From assembly GCA_937135995.1 (NCBI GenBank), contig CAKZOF010000165.1, forward strand, positions 1 through 9,205: DNA of 9,205 bases. The letters are read 5' to 3'. The notes beneath the pieces are model-generated. The model did not search any database. It had not been told where the DNA came from and saw only the letters and a program-made list of their open reading frames with translations. Every line of letters begins with the position of its first letter. Within the stretch, counting starts at the first letter, position 1. Shown here in pieces: positions 1 through 7,519 of this stretch. The stretch is from an uncultured Pyrinomonas sp. GTDB lineage: Bacteria > Acidobacteriota > Blastocatellia > Pyrinomonadales > Pyrinomonadaceae. Position numbers and translations under genes: made by a program.

Positions 1-126
1 GGGTGAAATGCGCGTCACGTCGCCCCAGACGAATTCGTCGAGCATCACGTCGCCGAAGACGATCACCGCTCGCCCGCGCATGCTCGCCAGAAGTTCCGCC
101 GCACGTTCTTTTGAAAGATGGTGCAT
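1..126 (-). CDS. rfaE1: D-glycero-beta-D-manno-heptose-7-phosphate kinase (RfaE1/HldE N-terminal part), partial
   Basis: Only the first 42 codons are present; the gene continues past the left edge. The visible part starts MHHLSKERAAELL and contains VIVFGDVMLDEFVWGDVTRISP (residues about 21-42, here split as VIVFGDVMLDEF and VWGDVTRISP). This matches the N-terminus of the RfaE1/HldE ribokinase-fold kinase, in which a GDVMLD strand-turn precedes the RISPEAP sugar-binding segment. The enzyme phosphorylates heptose-7-phosphate at C1 in the cytoplasm, on the route to ADP-heptose for lipopolysaccharide. Whether it is a single kinase or the bifunctional HldE with a nucleotidyltransferase domain cannot be seen. 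ATG at 126 is preferred: it has a weak GGGAA about 8 nt upstream and aligns with the family. An in-frame ATG at 186 overlaps the upstream GT9 stop as ATGA and would add 20 residues encoded through a hairpin. The GT9 neighbour supports the assignment. Confidence 0.85.
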   Translation of the reverse strand, partial: MHHLSKERAAELLASMRGRAVIVFGDVMLDEFVWGDVTRISP

Positions 127-150
127 ACTTCGTTCCCGGAAAGTCGCTGC

Positions 151-180
151 CGCTACTTGCGCGTATTCGCGCAAGTAGCG
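151..180 (-). other. Perfect 12-bp inverted repeat (hairpin) between GT9 and heptose kinase genes
   Basis: The arms CGCTACTTGCGC (151-162) and GCGCAAGTAGCG (169-180) are perfect reverse complements around a 6-nt loop, GTATTC on the plus strand. In the minus-strand transcript the hairpin begins 2 nt after the GT9 stop codon (183-185) and ends 24 nt before the preferred kinase start at 126. No run of U follows it, so it is not a classical intrinsic terminator. It may be an intercistronic RNA stabiliser, an attenuator or a partial terminator; which one is unknown. Confidence 0.8.
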
Positions 181-182
181 CG

Positions 183-1304
183 TCATGCTACCTGCTGGCC
201 GAGCAGGCGGTCAACCGCGGCGATGACGTTTTCCACCGACACGCGCCGGATGCACTCGGGACGCGGAAAGACGGCGCACTCGTAACCGGCACACGGCGCG
301 CAAGCCATCTCCTCGCGCACCACCTCGTACGGAAGATCGGTCCACGGATGCCAGTGCGCGACGTTGGATGAACCGAAGATGACGACCACGGGCGTTCGAA
401 CGGCTGCGGCGATGTGCGCGACGCCACTATCGTTGCCGACGAAGAGGCACGCGCGGTGGGCCAGCGCGATCAGTTCGGGAAGAGAAAGGTCGGTGAACTG
501 AACGATGCGCCCGTGCGCGCGCGTGGCCATATCGCGCACGACCTCGGCTTCGTCGGGCGCGGCCACCGCGACCGTGCGCAGCCCACGCACGCGCAGGTGA
601 TCGGCCACGCGCGCGAACCTTTCCGCCGGCCACGTCTTCGATTCGAAAGCGGCCGCCGGATGCATCAGAACGAAAGGCTGCGCGTCATCCAAGCCTTCGG
701 CCGACAAACGACGAGCTATGGTCGCGTCCGCTCGGGCCGTCACCACGAGTTGCGTTCGCGGACGGTCACTGACGGGAACGCCAGTCCAGCCGAGCAGTGC
801 TAGTTGTTGCTCGACCGAATGGGTGTTCGGTTGTTGCCAGAGCTTTGCCGGGTTCGGCGCCAAGTGGTTATGCAACCACGCGTATTGATAACTTGCGAAT
901 CCGACGCGATGGCGCGCGTTGGAAGCTCTGGTCAAAAAGGTGGCCGTCGTCCCGCCGTGGAGATTGAAGGCCACATCGTAGCGGGCCGCGCGCAACGTGC
1001 CGATCAGGCGCGCGCGCGCAAGGCTTGTGCGCTCGACGGCGATCACGCGATCGACCTCGCTGAAGCCATCGAGAACGGGCGCGACCCAATCTTCGAGCAA
1101 CACATCGATCTCCGCCTCAGGCAGGAATCGTCGTAGCGCCAGCAGCGATGGCGTCGCCAACACCGCATCGCCGATGGATCGAAGGCGCACGACGAGCACG
1201 CGCTTGACTTCGCGCCAATCCCAACGCGCTGGCGCAAGAGGTCGTGGCCGCGCGCTTGCGGTCGGGGCGGCGTTCAATTCAGTTCGATCGCGCAGTTCCT
1301 TCAC
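183..1304 (-). CDS. Glycosyltransferase family 9 (ADP-heptose:LPS heptosyltransferase-like)
   Basis: A 373-residue GT9/GT-B enzyme predicted to transfer heptose from ADP-heptose to lipid A-core acceptors at the inner face of the cytoplasmic membrane. The N-terminal Rossmann half starts with KRVLVVRLRSIGDAVLATPSL (here KRVLVVRLRSIGDAV at about 35-48), the family's hallmark. NLHGG lies at 114-118. The donor half has HPAAAFESKTWPAERF (215-230), with the expected Lys after Ser, and GNDSGVAHIAAA (290-301), the ADP-heptose-binding motif. Cysteines near the C-terminus (335, 338, 343, 351) match the C..C....C.......C pattern common in this family. The start is GTG at 1304, 8 nt after the Trm112 stop, with no clear ribosome binding site, so translation is probably coupled. 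The first 33 residues precede the conserved fold and are low complexity (Ala, Arg, Pro). The exact acceptor and heptosyltransferase number cannot be told. Confidence 0.93.
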   Translation of the reverse strand: MKELRDRTELNAAPTASARPRPLAPARWDWREVKRVLVVRLRSIGDAVLATPSLLALRRFLPEAEIDVLLEDWVAPVLDGFSEVDRVIAVERTSLARARLIGTLRAARYDVAFNLHGGTTATFLTRASNARHRVGFASYQYAWLHNHLAPNPAKLWQQPNTHSVEQQLALLGWTGVPVSDRPRTQLVVTARADATIARRLSAEGLDDAQPFVLMHPAAAFESKTWPAERFARVADHLRVRGLRTVAVAAPDEAEVVRDMATRAHGRIVQFTDLSLPELIALAHRACLFVGNDSGVAHIAAAVRTPVVVIFGSSNVAHWHPWTDLPYEVVREEMACAPCAGYECAVFPRPECIRRVSVENVIAAVDRLLGQQVA

Positions 1305-1312
1305 CGGATCGC

Positions 1313-1522
1313 TCAGCGCACGGCGGCCGTTTCGCCCGAAGGCGACTCCGGACCCTCTTCGATCTGCGCTTCGTCGATGAGCATCACGGGGATGTCATCG
1401 CGAATCGGATAGACGCGCTTGCACTGCGTGCACTTCAAGCCACTGCCGTCCGATTTGAGTTCGACTTTGGTTTTGCACAGCGGACAGACGAGGATCTCCA
1501 GCAGTTCTGTTGACAGCGCCAT
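1313..1522 (-). CDS. Trm112/YcaR-family small zinc-ribbon protein
   Basis: A 69-residue protein with the Trm112-like fold: LLEILVCPLCK near the N-terminus (Cys13, Cys16), then LKCTQCKRVYPIRDDIPVML (Cys31, Cys34). The four cysteines should bind zinc. In eukaryotes and archaea Trm112 activates methyltransferases; the role of bacterial YcaR-type proteins is less certain. In Escherichia coli, ycaR sits between lpxK and kdsB, so its place before a GT9 gene here repeats a link with envelope-sugar genes. The start at ATG 1522 is chosen over an upstream one at 1561 because AAGGGG lies 8 nt before it and because family members begin just ahead of LLEILVCP. The acidic and Ser-rich tail after residue 52 is not conserved. 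It is probably the first gene of the Trm112-GT9-heptose kinase operon. Confidence 0.92.
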   Translation of the reverse strand: MALSTELLEILVCPLCKTKVELKSDGSGLKCTQCKRVYPIRDDIPVMLIDEAQIEEGPESPSGETAAVR

Positions 1523-1530
1523 GGTTTCGT

Positions 1531-1536
1531 CCCCTT
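1531..1536 (-). promoter_or_regulatory. Ribosome binding site of the Trm112-family gene
   Basis: The minus strand reads AAGGGG 8 nt before ATG 1522. This decides the start in favour of the 69-residue form over a 13-residue-longer form that has no comparable site. Confidence 0.7.
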
Positions 1537-1566
1537 CAAAAGGTCGTGGGCAGCAACGCATGCAAA

Positions 1567-1596
1567 AGATTAGCAGCGTGATGAGCCACGCGACAA
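1567..1596 (-). promoter_or_regulatory. Possible weak sigma-70 promoter for the Trm112-GT9-heptose kinase operon
   Basis: On the minus strand TTGTCG (1596-1591) and TAATCT (1572-1567) are separated by 18 nt and would give a leader of about 40 nt before the Trm112 start. The -10 match is poor, so this is only a candidate. The operon needs some promoter here if the P450 transcript ends at the upstream hairpin. The rest of the 205-bp gap (1523-1727) holds no convincing gene. Confidence 0.3.
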
Positions 1597-1681
1597 GCGG
1601 CGCTTTTTTGCGCCCGGCGGAAACGGTCCGGCGCGCCGTTCATCCCCAACGGAGATTGTCGGTTCCGACGCGAAAACGGTG

Positions 1682-1709
1682 GCGCTCGGTCGGCGCAAGC
1701 GACGAGCGC
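1682..1709 (-). terminator. Terminator-like hairpin after the P450 gene
   Basis: On the minus strand the arms GCGCTCGTCG (1709-1700) and CGACCGAGCGC (1692-1682) pair over 10 bp with one bulged C and a 7-nt loop. It begins 18 nt after the P450 stop. Only a short, interrupted GTTTTC follows about 5 nt later, so it would be an imperfect intrinsic terminator. It separates the P450 from the downstream operon. Confidence 0.45.
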
Positions 1710-1727
1710 TTTCGGGTCGCGCGGATC

Positions 1728-3080
1728 TCATGCCGTTGGTTCTCGCCGCTCGAGGCGCATCAAGATGCCGTGCTTGGGGCGCAGGGTGATTCGCGGCAGC
1801 GGTTCGATCTTCTGGCCGGGAACGAGCCTCATACGCCACCGACGCGCCATAGTCGCCAGCACGATGATCCCTTCTAGCCATGCGAAAGCTTCGCCGATGC
1901 AACGGCGCGGGCCGCCGCCGAACGGAAAGTAAGCGTATTGCGGGCGCGCTTGTTTGTTTTCGGGGCGCCACCTTTCGGGATCGAAGCGTTCCGGCTCGGG
2001 GAAGTAGCGCGCGTCGCGATGCATGACGTACTGACTGACGAGCACCAGCGAACCGGCGGGGACGAGATAGCCGCCGATCTCCACCGGGCGCGCGGCCAAC
2101 CTCCCGATCACCCACGCGGGCGGATAGAGTCGCATCGCTTCGGCGAAGACCATTTCGGTGTAAACGAGGCTCGGCACGTCGGCAAAGCGCGGAAGCCGCT
2201 CGCCGAGCAGAGCATCGACTTCTCGATGCAAGCGCGCTTCGACCTCTGGGTGTTGGGCAAGCAGATACCACGTCCAAGCGAGCGCGTTGGCGGTGGTTTC
2301 ATGACCGGCGAGAAAGAGCGTCATTGCTTCATCACGCACCTGTTCGTCGTTCATGCCGCCTTGATCGCCGTCCGTGTCGCGCGCCAGCAGCAGCATGGAG
2401 AGTAGATCACCGCGATCTTCGCCGCTACGCCGGCGTTCTTCGATGATGCGGTAGATGATCGAATCGAGCTTGGCGCGCGCCCGCTCGAATTTGCGCCGCG
2501 ATGGAATGAGAAAACGTTCGATCAACTCCGAGTAGGGCATCATCAACAGCTCGAACAGGTCCATCAACTCCGCGAGCGAGCGCCCGACATCGTCGGCATC
2601 CGATTCGACATCGGCGTCGAAGAGCGTCTTGCCGACCACGGCCAGCGTCAAGCGCATCATCTCGCGCGCGATGTCCACCGTTTCGCCATCTCGCCAGCGA
2701 TGCGCCATCTCGGCCGCGCGATCAGCCATTACGTCCGCGTAGGCGGCGATTCGTTGACGGTGAAAAGCAGGTTGGATCAAGCGGCGTTGGCGGCGATGGA
2801 ACTCGCCTTCGCTGGTCAAGAGCCCTTCACCGAGCAGCAGTTTGGCGCGCTGCAATGCGCGCCCTTTCATGAAATAGTCGTGGCGCGTGACGAGAACTTC
2901 TTTGATGAGTTCGGGGTGATTGAAGAGAATGACTCTTTGTGGACCGACCGAAAATTGCGCGACATCGCCGTAGGTGCGCGCCAGTTCCGTGAGGAAACGC
3001 AATGGGTCGCGGCGGAAAGCGAAAAGGTGATACCCCGGCAACAAACAGCGTGGTCCGGGCGGCGCAGTGGCAACCGACAT
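1728..3080 (-). CDS. Cytochrome P450 monooxygenase
   Basis: A 450-residue soluble bacterial P450 that should insert one oxygen atom into an unknown substrate, taking electrons from separate redox partners. Visible landmarks, numbered from ATG 3080, are the C-helix region HRRQRRLIQPAF, the I-helix oxygen-activation motif AGHETT (258-263), the K-helix ExxR as EAMR (314-317), PERFDPERW, and the heme loop FPFGGGPRRCIG, in which Cys394 is the axial heme ligand. All key residues are present. There is no signal peptide or membrane anchor; the proline-rich start PPGPRCLLPGYHL resembles the hinge of soluble forms. A TTG at 3104 could extend the protein by 8 residues, but AGGGGAGGGG lies 8 nt before ATG 3080. 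No ferredoxin or reductase gene is nearby, so the partner is encoded elsewhere. The AGHETT and ExxR style is closer to fatty-acid or terpene type P450s than to CYP101-like ones, but the substrate cannot be inferred. Confidence 0.95.
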   Translation of the reverse strand: MSVATAPPGPRCLLPGYHLFAFRRDPLRFLTELARTYGDVAQFSVGPQRVILFNHPELIKEVLVTRHDYFMKGRALQRAKLLLGEGLLTSEGEFHRRQRRLIQPAFHRQRIAAYADVMADRAAEMAHRWRDGETVDIAREMMRLTLAVVGKTLFDADVESDADDVGRSLAELMDLFELLMMPYSELIERFLIPSRRKFERARAKLDSIIYRIIEERRRSGEDRGDLLSMLLLARDTDGDQGGMNDEQVRDEAMTLFLAGHETTANALAWTWYLLAQHPEVEARLHREVDALLGERLPRFADVPSLVYTEMVFAEAMRLYPPAWVIGRLAARPVEIGGYLVPAGSLVLVSQYVMHRDARYFPEPERFDPERWRPENKQARPQYAYFPFGGGPRRCIGEAFAWLEGIIVLATMARRWRMRLVPGQKIEPLPRITLRPKHGILMRLERREPTA

Positions 3081-3088
3081 GATCTTCG

Positions 3089-3116
3089 CCCCTCCCCTAG
3101 ACAACCATCAATTTTA
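3089..3116 (-). promoter_or_regulatory. Ribosome binding site and possible -10 box of the P450 gene
   Basis: The minus strand reads AGGGGAGGGG (3098-3089), 8 nt before ATG 3080, a strong purine-rich ribosome binding site. Further upstream TAAAAT (3116-3111) is a near-consensus -10 box in an AT-rich patch that stands out in GC-rich DNA. No good -35 hexamer was found at 16-18 nt from it. The P450 may have its own promoter, or it may also be read through from the GH31 gene 109 nt upstream. Confidence 0.45.
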
Positions 3117-3189
3117 CCATGTGTGCTTGCCCGCGCCGTAGCCTCTTTCGACCACTGCCCTTGACCAGCGGCGCCGCGTCTTCCGCCGA

Positions 3190-5673
3190 TCAACGAAGCA
3201 GGACGATCTCGCGCGTCGTCGCCGAAAGCTCGACGCGCAGCCGTCCGTTTTGGGCGTTGAACGTCGTGCGTTCCGTGTTTTGCCCATCGACGCGCACTTC
3301 GCGCGGCGGAGCGCTCAACCCGACTATCTCCAGCGCGGAAAAGTCACGCCCGCGATAGCTCCCGTCGGACGCGAGCGTGATGCGCAGGCGCGTCGCATCC
3401 TCTTCTGCGTGCACCAAGGTGCGACGGAATTCTCCGCGCTTGTATGCATAGCCTTCGCCGCGATCCTGATAGATGCTGCTTGCTCCGCTGCCAGCGGCGA
3501 CGATCAGCGTGAGCGGCGTCCGTTGGGCTTCATCCGCGTTCTGTGCCGGCGCTTGCGTTGCCAGCGCCGCCCCAGCGCGGACAAAGAAAGGCAGGCGATC
3601 GAGCGGCGCTTCGATCAAGACTTCGCGCCCCCCTTGGTAGCGCGTGCCGGTCCACCAATCGACCCACACCTCGCCTGCCGGGAAATAGACGCGTCGTTGC
3701 CTTTCGCCCTCGCGCACCACGGGCGCAACCAAAATGTCGCGTCCGAGCAGGAATTGATCTTCGATCAGGTATGTGCGCACGTCGGTCGGGTAGTCAAACC
3801 AGAGCGGACGCATCACGGGCGCGCCCGTCTCTTCGTGCTCGCGGAAAACCGAGTAAATGTATGGCAGAAAGATGTAGCGCAGTTCGATGGTCGCGCGATT
3901 GATGCGTTCGAAATCTGGACCGAAGGCCCAGGGCTCTTGATGGCGCGTTGGACTGCCCGTCGAATGCGCGCGCAAAAAGGGCGTGAACACGGCGGCTTGC
4001 AACCACCGCGCGTAAAGCTCGCCGGTCGGCACCGGATAATCGGCGAATCCGCCGACGTCGGCTCCGGCAAAGGGCACGCCGGAGACGCCGAGGTTGGCGA
4101 GCATCGGGATGGTGAGCGCCAGATGATCCCATGTCGAGACGTTGTCACCGGTCCAGACCGCAGAGTATCGTTGCACCCCAGCGTATGCGGCGCGCGTCAG
4201 GACGAACGGGCGCAAATCGGGACGCAACTGGTTCACTCCTTCAAAGGTTGCACGCGCCATCTGCATCCCATAGACGTTGTGGTAGCGGCGATGCGTGTCG
4301 GGTAAAATGCCCTCGCCAACGTGGCGCACGTCGAGCGGAAAGGTTTTGCCCGGATGGTGTGTGATGCGCGGCTCCGTCAGATCGTCGGGCAAAAAGGTCG
4401 CCGGTTCGTTCATGTCGTTCCAAAAACCGGCGATACCTTCATCGAGATGTCGGCGGTAGAGCGAACCGAACCACGCGCGCGCCTTAGGGTCCGTGAAATC
4501 GGGAAAGGCGCATGTGCCGGGCCAGACGCGCGCGTGAAACTCGCTCCCATCGGCGGCTCGGTGAAAGTAACCGCCCGCGCGCCCTTGACGATAGATTTCG
4601 TAATTCTCATCAACCTTGATGCCCGGATCAATGATGAGGACGAGACGAAATCCTTGCTGGCGCAAGTCGCGGGCTAGTTTCGTCGGATCGGGGAAACGCT
4701 CGCGGTTCCACGTGAAGACGCGATAGCCATCCATGTAATCGATGTCGAGATAGATCACATCGCACGGGATGCGCTTCTCGCGAAAAGTGCGCGCAATGTC
4801 GCGCACGCGCGCTTCCGGGTAGTAGGACCAGCGTGATTGCTGAAAACCGAGCGCCCACATGGGCGGTAGCGGCGTGCGCCCGGTAAGCTCCGTGTAGTCG
4901 CGCAGGATGTTGCGCGGCGAACGCGCCTGCCCGCCGGTGAAGACGTAGTAGTTCATCTCGCCGCCCGCTGCGCCGAACGTGTAACGCACCGGGTCGGTCT
5001 TGCCCATGTCGAAGTAGGTGCGGTGCGTGTTGTCGAAAAAGATCCCGTAGGCGCGTCCCTGATGGAGCGCGATGAAGAAAGGGATCGATTTGTAAATCGG
5101 ATCGGTGTTGCGATCGTAGGCGTAAGTGTCGTAGTTCCACATCACCATCGTCTGCCCGTGTCGCGACATGGGCAGCGGTTTCTCGCCGAAACCGTAGTAA
5201 AGCTCCGTCGGTGGCCGCCGTTTAGAAGTCTCAACGGCTCCCGTCTCCGGATCAAAAGCGTACGGGCGTGTGCCATCATCTTCGACGACCGTGCGCCCTT
5301 GCGCGTCGAGGACAACAAGCGAAAAGGGGCGATGTTGGATGATCAAGCGCATGTTCGCCGTCTGCAACGCGCTCTGTGTGCCTTCCGTGCGCACTTGCAC
5401 GTCGACCGCAGCACGTGGCTGTGGTTCTACGGCATAGGAGAAGTCCGGTTCGAAGGCGCCTTTGGGTGCCAGTCGCACGCGCACGACGTCGGGCGAAATG
5501 AAAAGAACGGCCGCCCGCGCGCCGCTCGAAAGATTGAGCACGACGCCGTTCGGCTGGCGCTCGACGCCGACCACGTCGCCTGCCGCCCGCCACGCAGCCG
5601 ATGCATCTGCAACCAGAATGAGGATGAGCGCCGCTAGCTGAACCAATCCCGGCGCGCCTCTTCGCTTGAACAT
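3190..5673 (-). CDS. Secreted glycoside hydrolase family 31 (alpha-glucosidase-like)
   Basis: An 827-residue GH31 enzyme that probably cleaves terminal alpha-glucosidic (or alpha-xylosidic) bonds by a retaining mechanism outside the cytoplasm. It begins MFKRRG, then a hydrophobic stretch LVQLAALILILVADASA, a Sec signal peptide probably cut near residue 26. An N-terminal beta-sandwich follows (about 30-250), with YGFGEKPLPM. The catalytic barrel contains MWALGFQQSRWSYY, LDIDYMDG (309-316), WNDMNEPA with nucleophile Asp420, WTGDNVSTWDH with acid/base Asp510, GVPFAGADVGGF and FLRAHS. C-terminal beta domains close the protein, including the YQDRGEGYAYKRGEF segment typical of GH31 enzymes with a DUF5110-like end. 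The length is normal for the family. AGGAGG lies 6 nt before the ATG. Substrate specificity (maltose-type, isomaltose or xyloglucan-derived sugars) cannot be fixed from sequence alone. Confidence 0.95.
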   Translation of the reverse strand: MFKRRGAPGLVQLAALILILVADASAAWRAAGDVVGVERQPNGVVLNLSSGARAAVLFISPDVVRVRLAPKGAFEPDFSYAVEPQPRAAVDVQVRTEGTQSALQTANMRLIIQHRPFSLVVLDAQGRTVVEDDGTRPYAFDPETGAVETSKRRPPTELYYGFGEKPLPMSRHGQTMVMWNYDTYAYDRNTDPIYKSIPFFIALHQGRAYGIFFDNTHRTYFDMGKTDPVRYTFGAAGGEMNYYVFTGGQARSPRNILRDYTELTGRTPLPPMWALGFQQSRWSYYPEARVRDIARTFREKRIPCDVIYLDIDYMDGYRVFTWNRERFPDPTKLARDLRQQGFRLVLIIDPGIKVDENYEIYRQGRAGGYFHRAADGSEFHARVWPGTCAFPDFTDPKARAWFGSLYRRHLDEGIAGFWNDMNEPATFLPDDLTEPRITHHPGKTFPLDVRHVGEGILPDTHRRYHNVYGMQMARATFEGVNQLRPDLRPFVLTRAAYAGVQRYSAVWTGDNVSTWDHLALTIPMLANLGVSGVPFAGADVGGFADYPVPTGELYARWLQAAVFTPFLRAHSTGSPTRHQEPWAFGPDFERINRATIELRYIFLPYIYSVFREHEETGAPVMRPLWFDYPTDVRTYLIEDQFLLGRDILVAPVVREGERQRRVYFPAGEVWVDWWTGTRYQGGREVLIEAPLDRLPFFVRAGAALATQAPAQNADEAQRTPLTLIVAAGSGASSIYQDRGEGYAYKRGEFRRTLVHAEEDATRLRITLASDGSYRGRDFSALEIVGLSAPPREVRVDGQNTERTTFNAQNGRLRVELSATTREIVLLR

Positions 5674-5679
5674 CTGGTT

Positions 5680-5685
5680 CCTCCT
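5680..5685 (-). promoter_or_regulatory. Consensus ribosome binding site of the GH31 gene
   Basis: The minus strand reads AGGAGG 6 nt before ATG 5673. It is the best Shine-Dalgarno sequence in the window and fixes the start just before the signal peptide. Confidence 0.85.
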
Positions 5686-5743
5686 GAATGAAAGTTGCGT
5701 TCGGAAATCGCCGGACCGTGCCGAAAGAATAGGCTGGCGTTTT

Positions 5744-5760
5744 TCGCGCCCGTGGCGCGA
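5744..5760 (-). other. Hairpin directly after the amidohydrolase stop codon
   Basis: The arms TCGCGCC (5744-5750) and GGCGCGA (5754-5760) are perfect 7-bp reverse complements with a 3-nt loop. In the minus-strand transcript the stem starts 4 nt after the stop at 5765-5767. It is followed by A residues, not U, so it is not a standard terminator for this direction. The 91-bp gap to the GH31 gene also contains a TATTCT that could serve as a -10 box, without a good -35. Confidence 0.5.
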
Positions 5761-5764
5761 TCGG

Positions 5765-7465
5765 TCACCGGCGAGACGCTGGTTGCTCCGCCGTCTGGCG
5801 TTGGTAGATGATTCGTCCGCCGAAGATCGTCATGACGGTTTCGGTGCGCAATATCTCTTCTGGTTCGATAGTCAAAAGATCGCGCGAGTGGACCACCAAA
5901 TCGGCGAGCATGCCCGGCCCGATCACGCCCTTCTCGTTCTCCTCAAAGGAAGCGTAGGCTGCTTCTGCCGTGTAACAGCGAATCGCCTCTTGGATGCTCA
6001 ATCGCTCTTGCGGCCACCATCCGCCGGGCGGGTCGCCATCAGGGCTCTGGCGCGTGACGGCGGCGTACAGGCCGAGGTACGGGTTGATCGGTTCGACAGG
6101 CCAATCCGTACCGAAAGGGACGCGAACTTTGAAAGAACGCATCAGGTGCCAAGCGTAAGCGCCGAGCACGCGATACTCGCCAAGGCGCGCTTGCGCCCAA
6201 CGTTTGTCGGAGATCGCATGTGACGGTTGCATGGAAGCGATGACGCCGAGGTCGCGGAAGCGCGCGAAATCGGACGGCGCGACCACTTGCGCGTGTTCAA
6301 TGCGAAGGCGCCGCTGCTCGCCTGCCGAAACTTTGCTTGCCGCTTCGAAAGCCTCGAGCGCCATGCGATTGGCGCGGTCGCCGATGGCGTGCAGCGCGAT
6401 CTGAAACCCGGCGCGCGCGCGTTCGACGACCATGCGCGTCAACTCTTCGGGCGAACGACGCGGCAGCCCGCTGTTGTGCGGGTCGTCGGCGTACGGTGCT
6501 AGCATCGCTGCCGTGCGCGAGCCGAGCGTGCCATCGACGTAACCTTTGAGCGCCGTCAATTTCAACCGCCGCGGATCGTCGCCGAACGAAGCGAATTCAA
6601 CCCGCTGGCGCTGAAGCTCCGAAACGGAGTCTTCGAAGTTTTGCCATTCAGCGACGCGCACGGTGAGTTGGTCTTGGCGCAAAAGCTCGCGGTAGAGTTT
6701 GGTCGTCTCGTAGCCGGAATTATCTTGGATCGAGGTGATGCCGTAACGCTTGGCCTCTTCGAGCGCGCGGCGTAGAGCCTGCATCTTCTCTTCACGAGAA
6801 GGTTCGGGCACGATGCGCGCGACCAAGCCGGCTGCCGTCTCTTTCAAGATGCCGGTCGGTTCGCCTTGCGCATCGCGCAGGATCTCGCCGCCGGGCGGGT
6901 CAGGCGTCTGGCGCGAGACGCCAGCCCAGCGCAACGCGAGCGTGTTGGCCCAACTGACGTGCCCGTCGACGCGCTGCAGAAGGACCGGATTGTTGGGCGC
7001 GACTTCGTCCAGATCTTGCCGCGTCGGCCACCGCCCGCCCCACAACGTATGATCCCAACCGCGCCCCAAAACCCAAGCGCCGGGCGGAAGCTCCGCGACG
7101 CGCCGCGCAATGCGACGCTTGGCTTCATCGAGTGTGCGCGCTCCGTTCAGATCGACGCGCAACAAAGAAAGCCCGCCGCTCAAAAAATGTATGTGCGCAT
7201 CGTTGAAACCGGGCGTCGCCAACTTGCCTTGAAGATCGATGGTGCGCGCCGCGCGAAAACGACGCGTGATCTCCGCCGTGCTACCGACGGCGACGATTCG
7301 CTCGCCGTCGATGGCGACTGCCTGCACGATGGTTCCACGCGCGTCCGCCGTGAAGACTTTGCCGTTGATCAACAGCAGCGACACCGCGCGCTGTTGCGCT
7401 TTGCCGGGCGACGCGATCGAGAGGACGCCGAGGATGATGGCGAAAAGCTTCGATCCGTTCTGCAT
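5765..7465 (-). CDS. Secreted metal-dependent amidohydrolase (amidohydrolase family 3, YtcJ-like)
   Basis: A 566-residue hydrolase of the amidohydrolase superfamily. It should use bound zinc or a similar metal to cleave an amide or related C-N bond; the substrate is unknown. It begins with a signal peptide, MQNGSKLFAIILGVLSIASPGKA, here residues 1-23. Next comes the beta-sandwich strand SLLLINGKVFTADARG, then FNDAHIHF with metal-ligand His91 and His93. Further superfamily positions are Lys307 in ALKGYVDG, His359 in ALHAIGDRAN, His391 in RIEHAQ and Asp454 in FGTDWPVEP. The end contains GMLADLVVHSRD, the usual closing strand of the sandwich. The length fits YtcJ-like proteins (about 530-570). 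An in-frame stop lies 12 nt upstream of ATG 7465, so no longer start is possible; no clear Shine-Dalgarno sequence is seen. Predicted location is periplasm or outside. It is the first minus-strand gene left of the divergent promoter region. Confidence 0.93.
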   Translation of the reverse strand: MQNGSKLFAIILGVLSIASPGKAQQRAVSLLLINGKVFTADARGTIVQAVAIDGERIVAVGSTAEITRRFRAARTIDLQGKLATPGFNDAHIHFLSGGLSLLRVDLNGARTLDEAKRRIARRVAELPPGAWVLGRGWDHTLWGGRWPTRQDLDEVAPNNPVLLQRVDGHVSWANTLALRWAGVSRQTPDPPGGEILRDAQGEPTGILKETAAGLVARIVPEPSREEKMQALRRALEEAKRYGITSIQDNSGYETTKLYRELLRQDQLTVRVAEWQNFEDSVSELQRQRVEFASFGDDPRRLKLTALKGYVDGTLGSRTAAMLAPYADDPHNSGLPRRSPEELTRMVVERARAGFQIALHAIGDRANRMALEAFEAASKVSAGEQRRLRIEHAQVVAPSDFARFRDLGVIASMQPSHAISDKRWAQARLGEYRVLGAYAWHLMRSFKVRVPFGTDWPVEPINPYLGLYAAVTRQSPDGDPPGGWWPQERLSIQEAIRCYTAEAAYASFEENEKGVIGPGMLADLVVHSRDLLTIEPEEILRTETVMTIFGGRIIYQRQTAEQPASRR

Positions 7466-7519
7466 GGCCGGGAGTCAGGGGTTATGCAACTTTCGCTTCT
7501 CCGCCGGAGACGGGCAACG

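Noticed and set aside
3..371. Plus-strand open frame at the left edge
   Set aside because: It is antisense to the GT9 C-terminus and to the heptose kinase start, both well supported on the minus strand; its N-terminal part is Arg-rich low complexity.
1599..1614. GGCGC-TTTTTT-GCGCC inverted repeat
   Set aside because: The stem is only 5 bp and the T-run is in the loop rather than after the stem, so it does not form a terminator; short GC-rich repeats are expected by chance here.
1538..1640. Possible small minus-strand ORF (MNGAPDRFRRAQ...) ending just before the Trm112 ribosome binding site
   Set aside because: About 35 codons with no usable ribosome binding site spacing (GGGG directly abuts the ATG) and no recognisable content. 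Its position before the operon is suggestive of a leader peptide, but the evidence is too thin.
3250..4305. A 351-codon open frame on the plus strand antisense to the GH31 gene
   Set aside because: It lies wholly inside a clearly conserved GH31 coding sequence. Its translation has no family motif and is rich in Arg and Ala, as expected from antisense frames of GC-rich codons.
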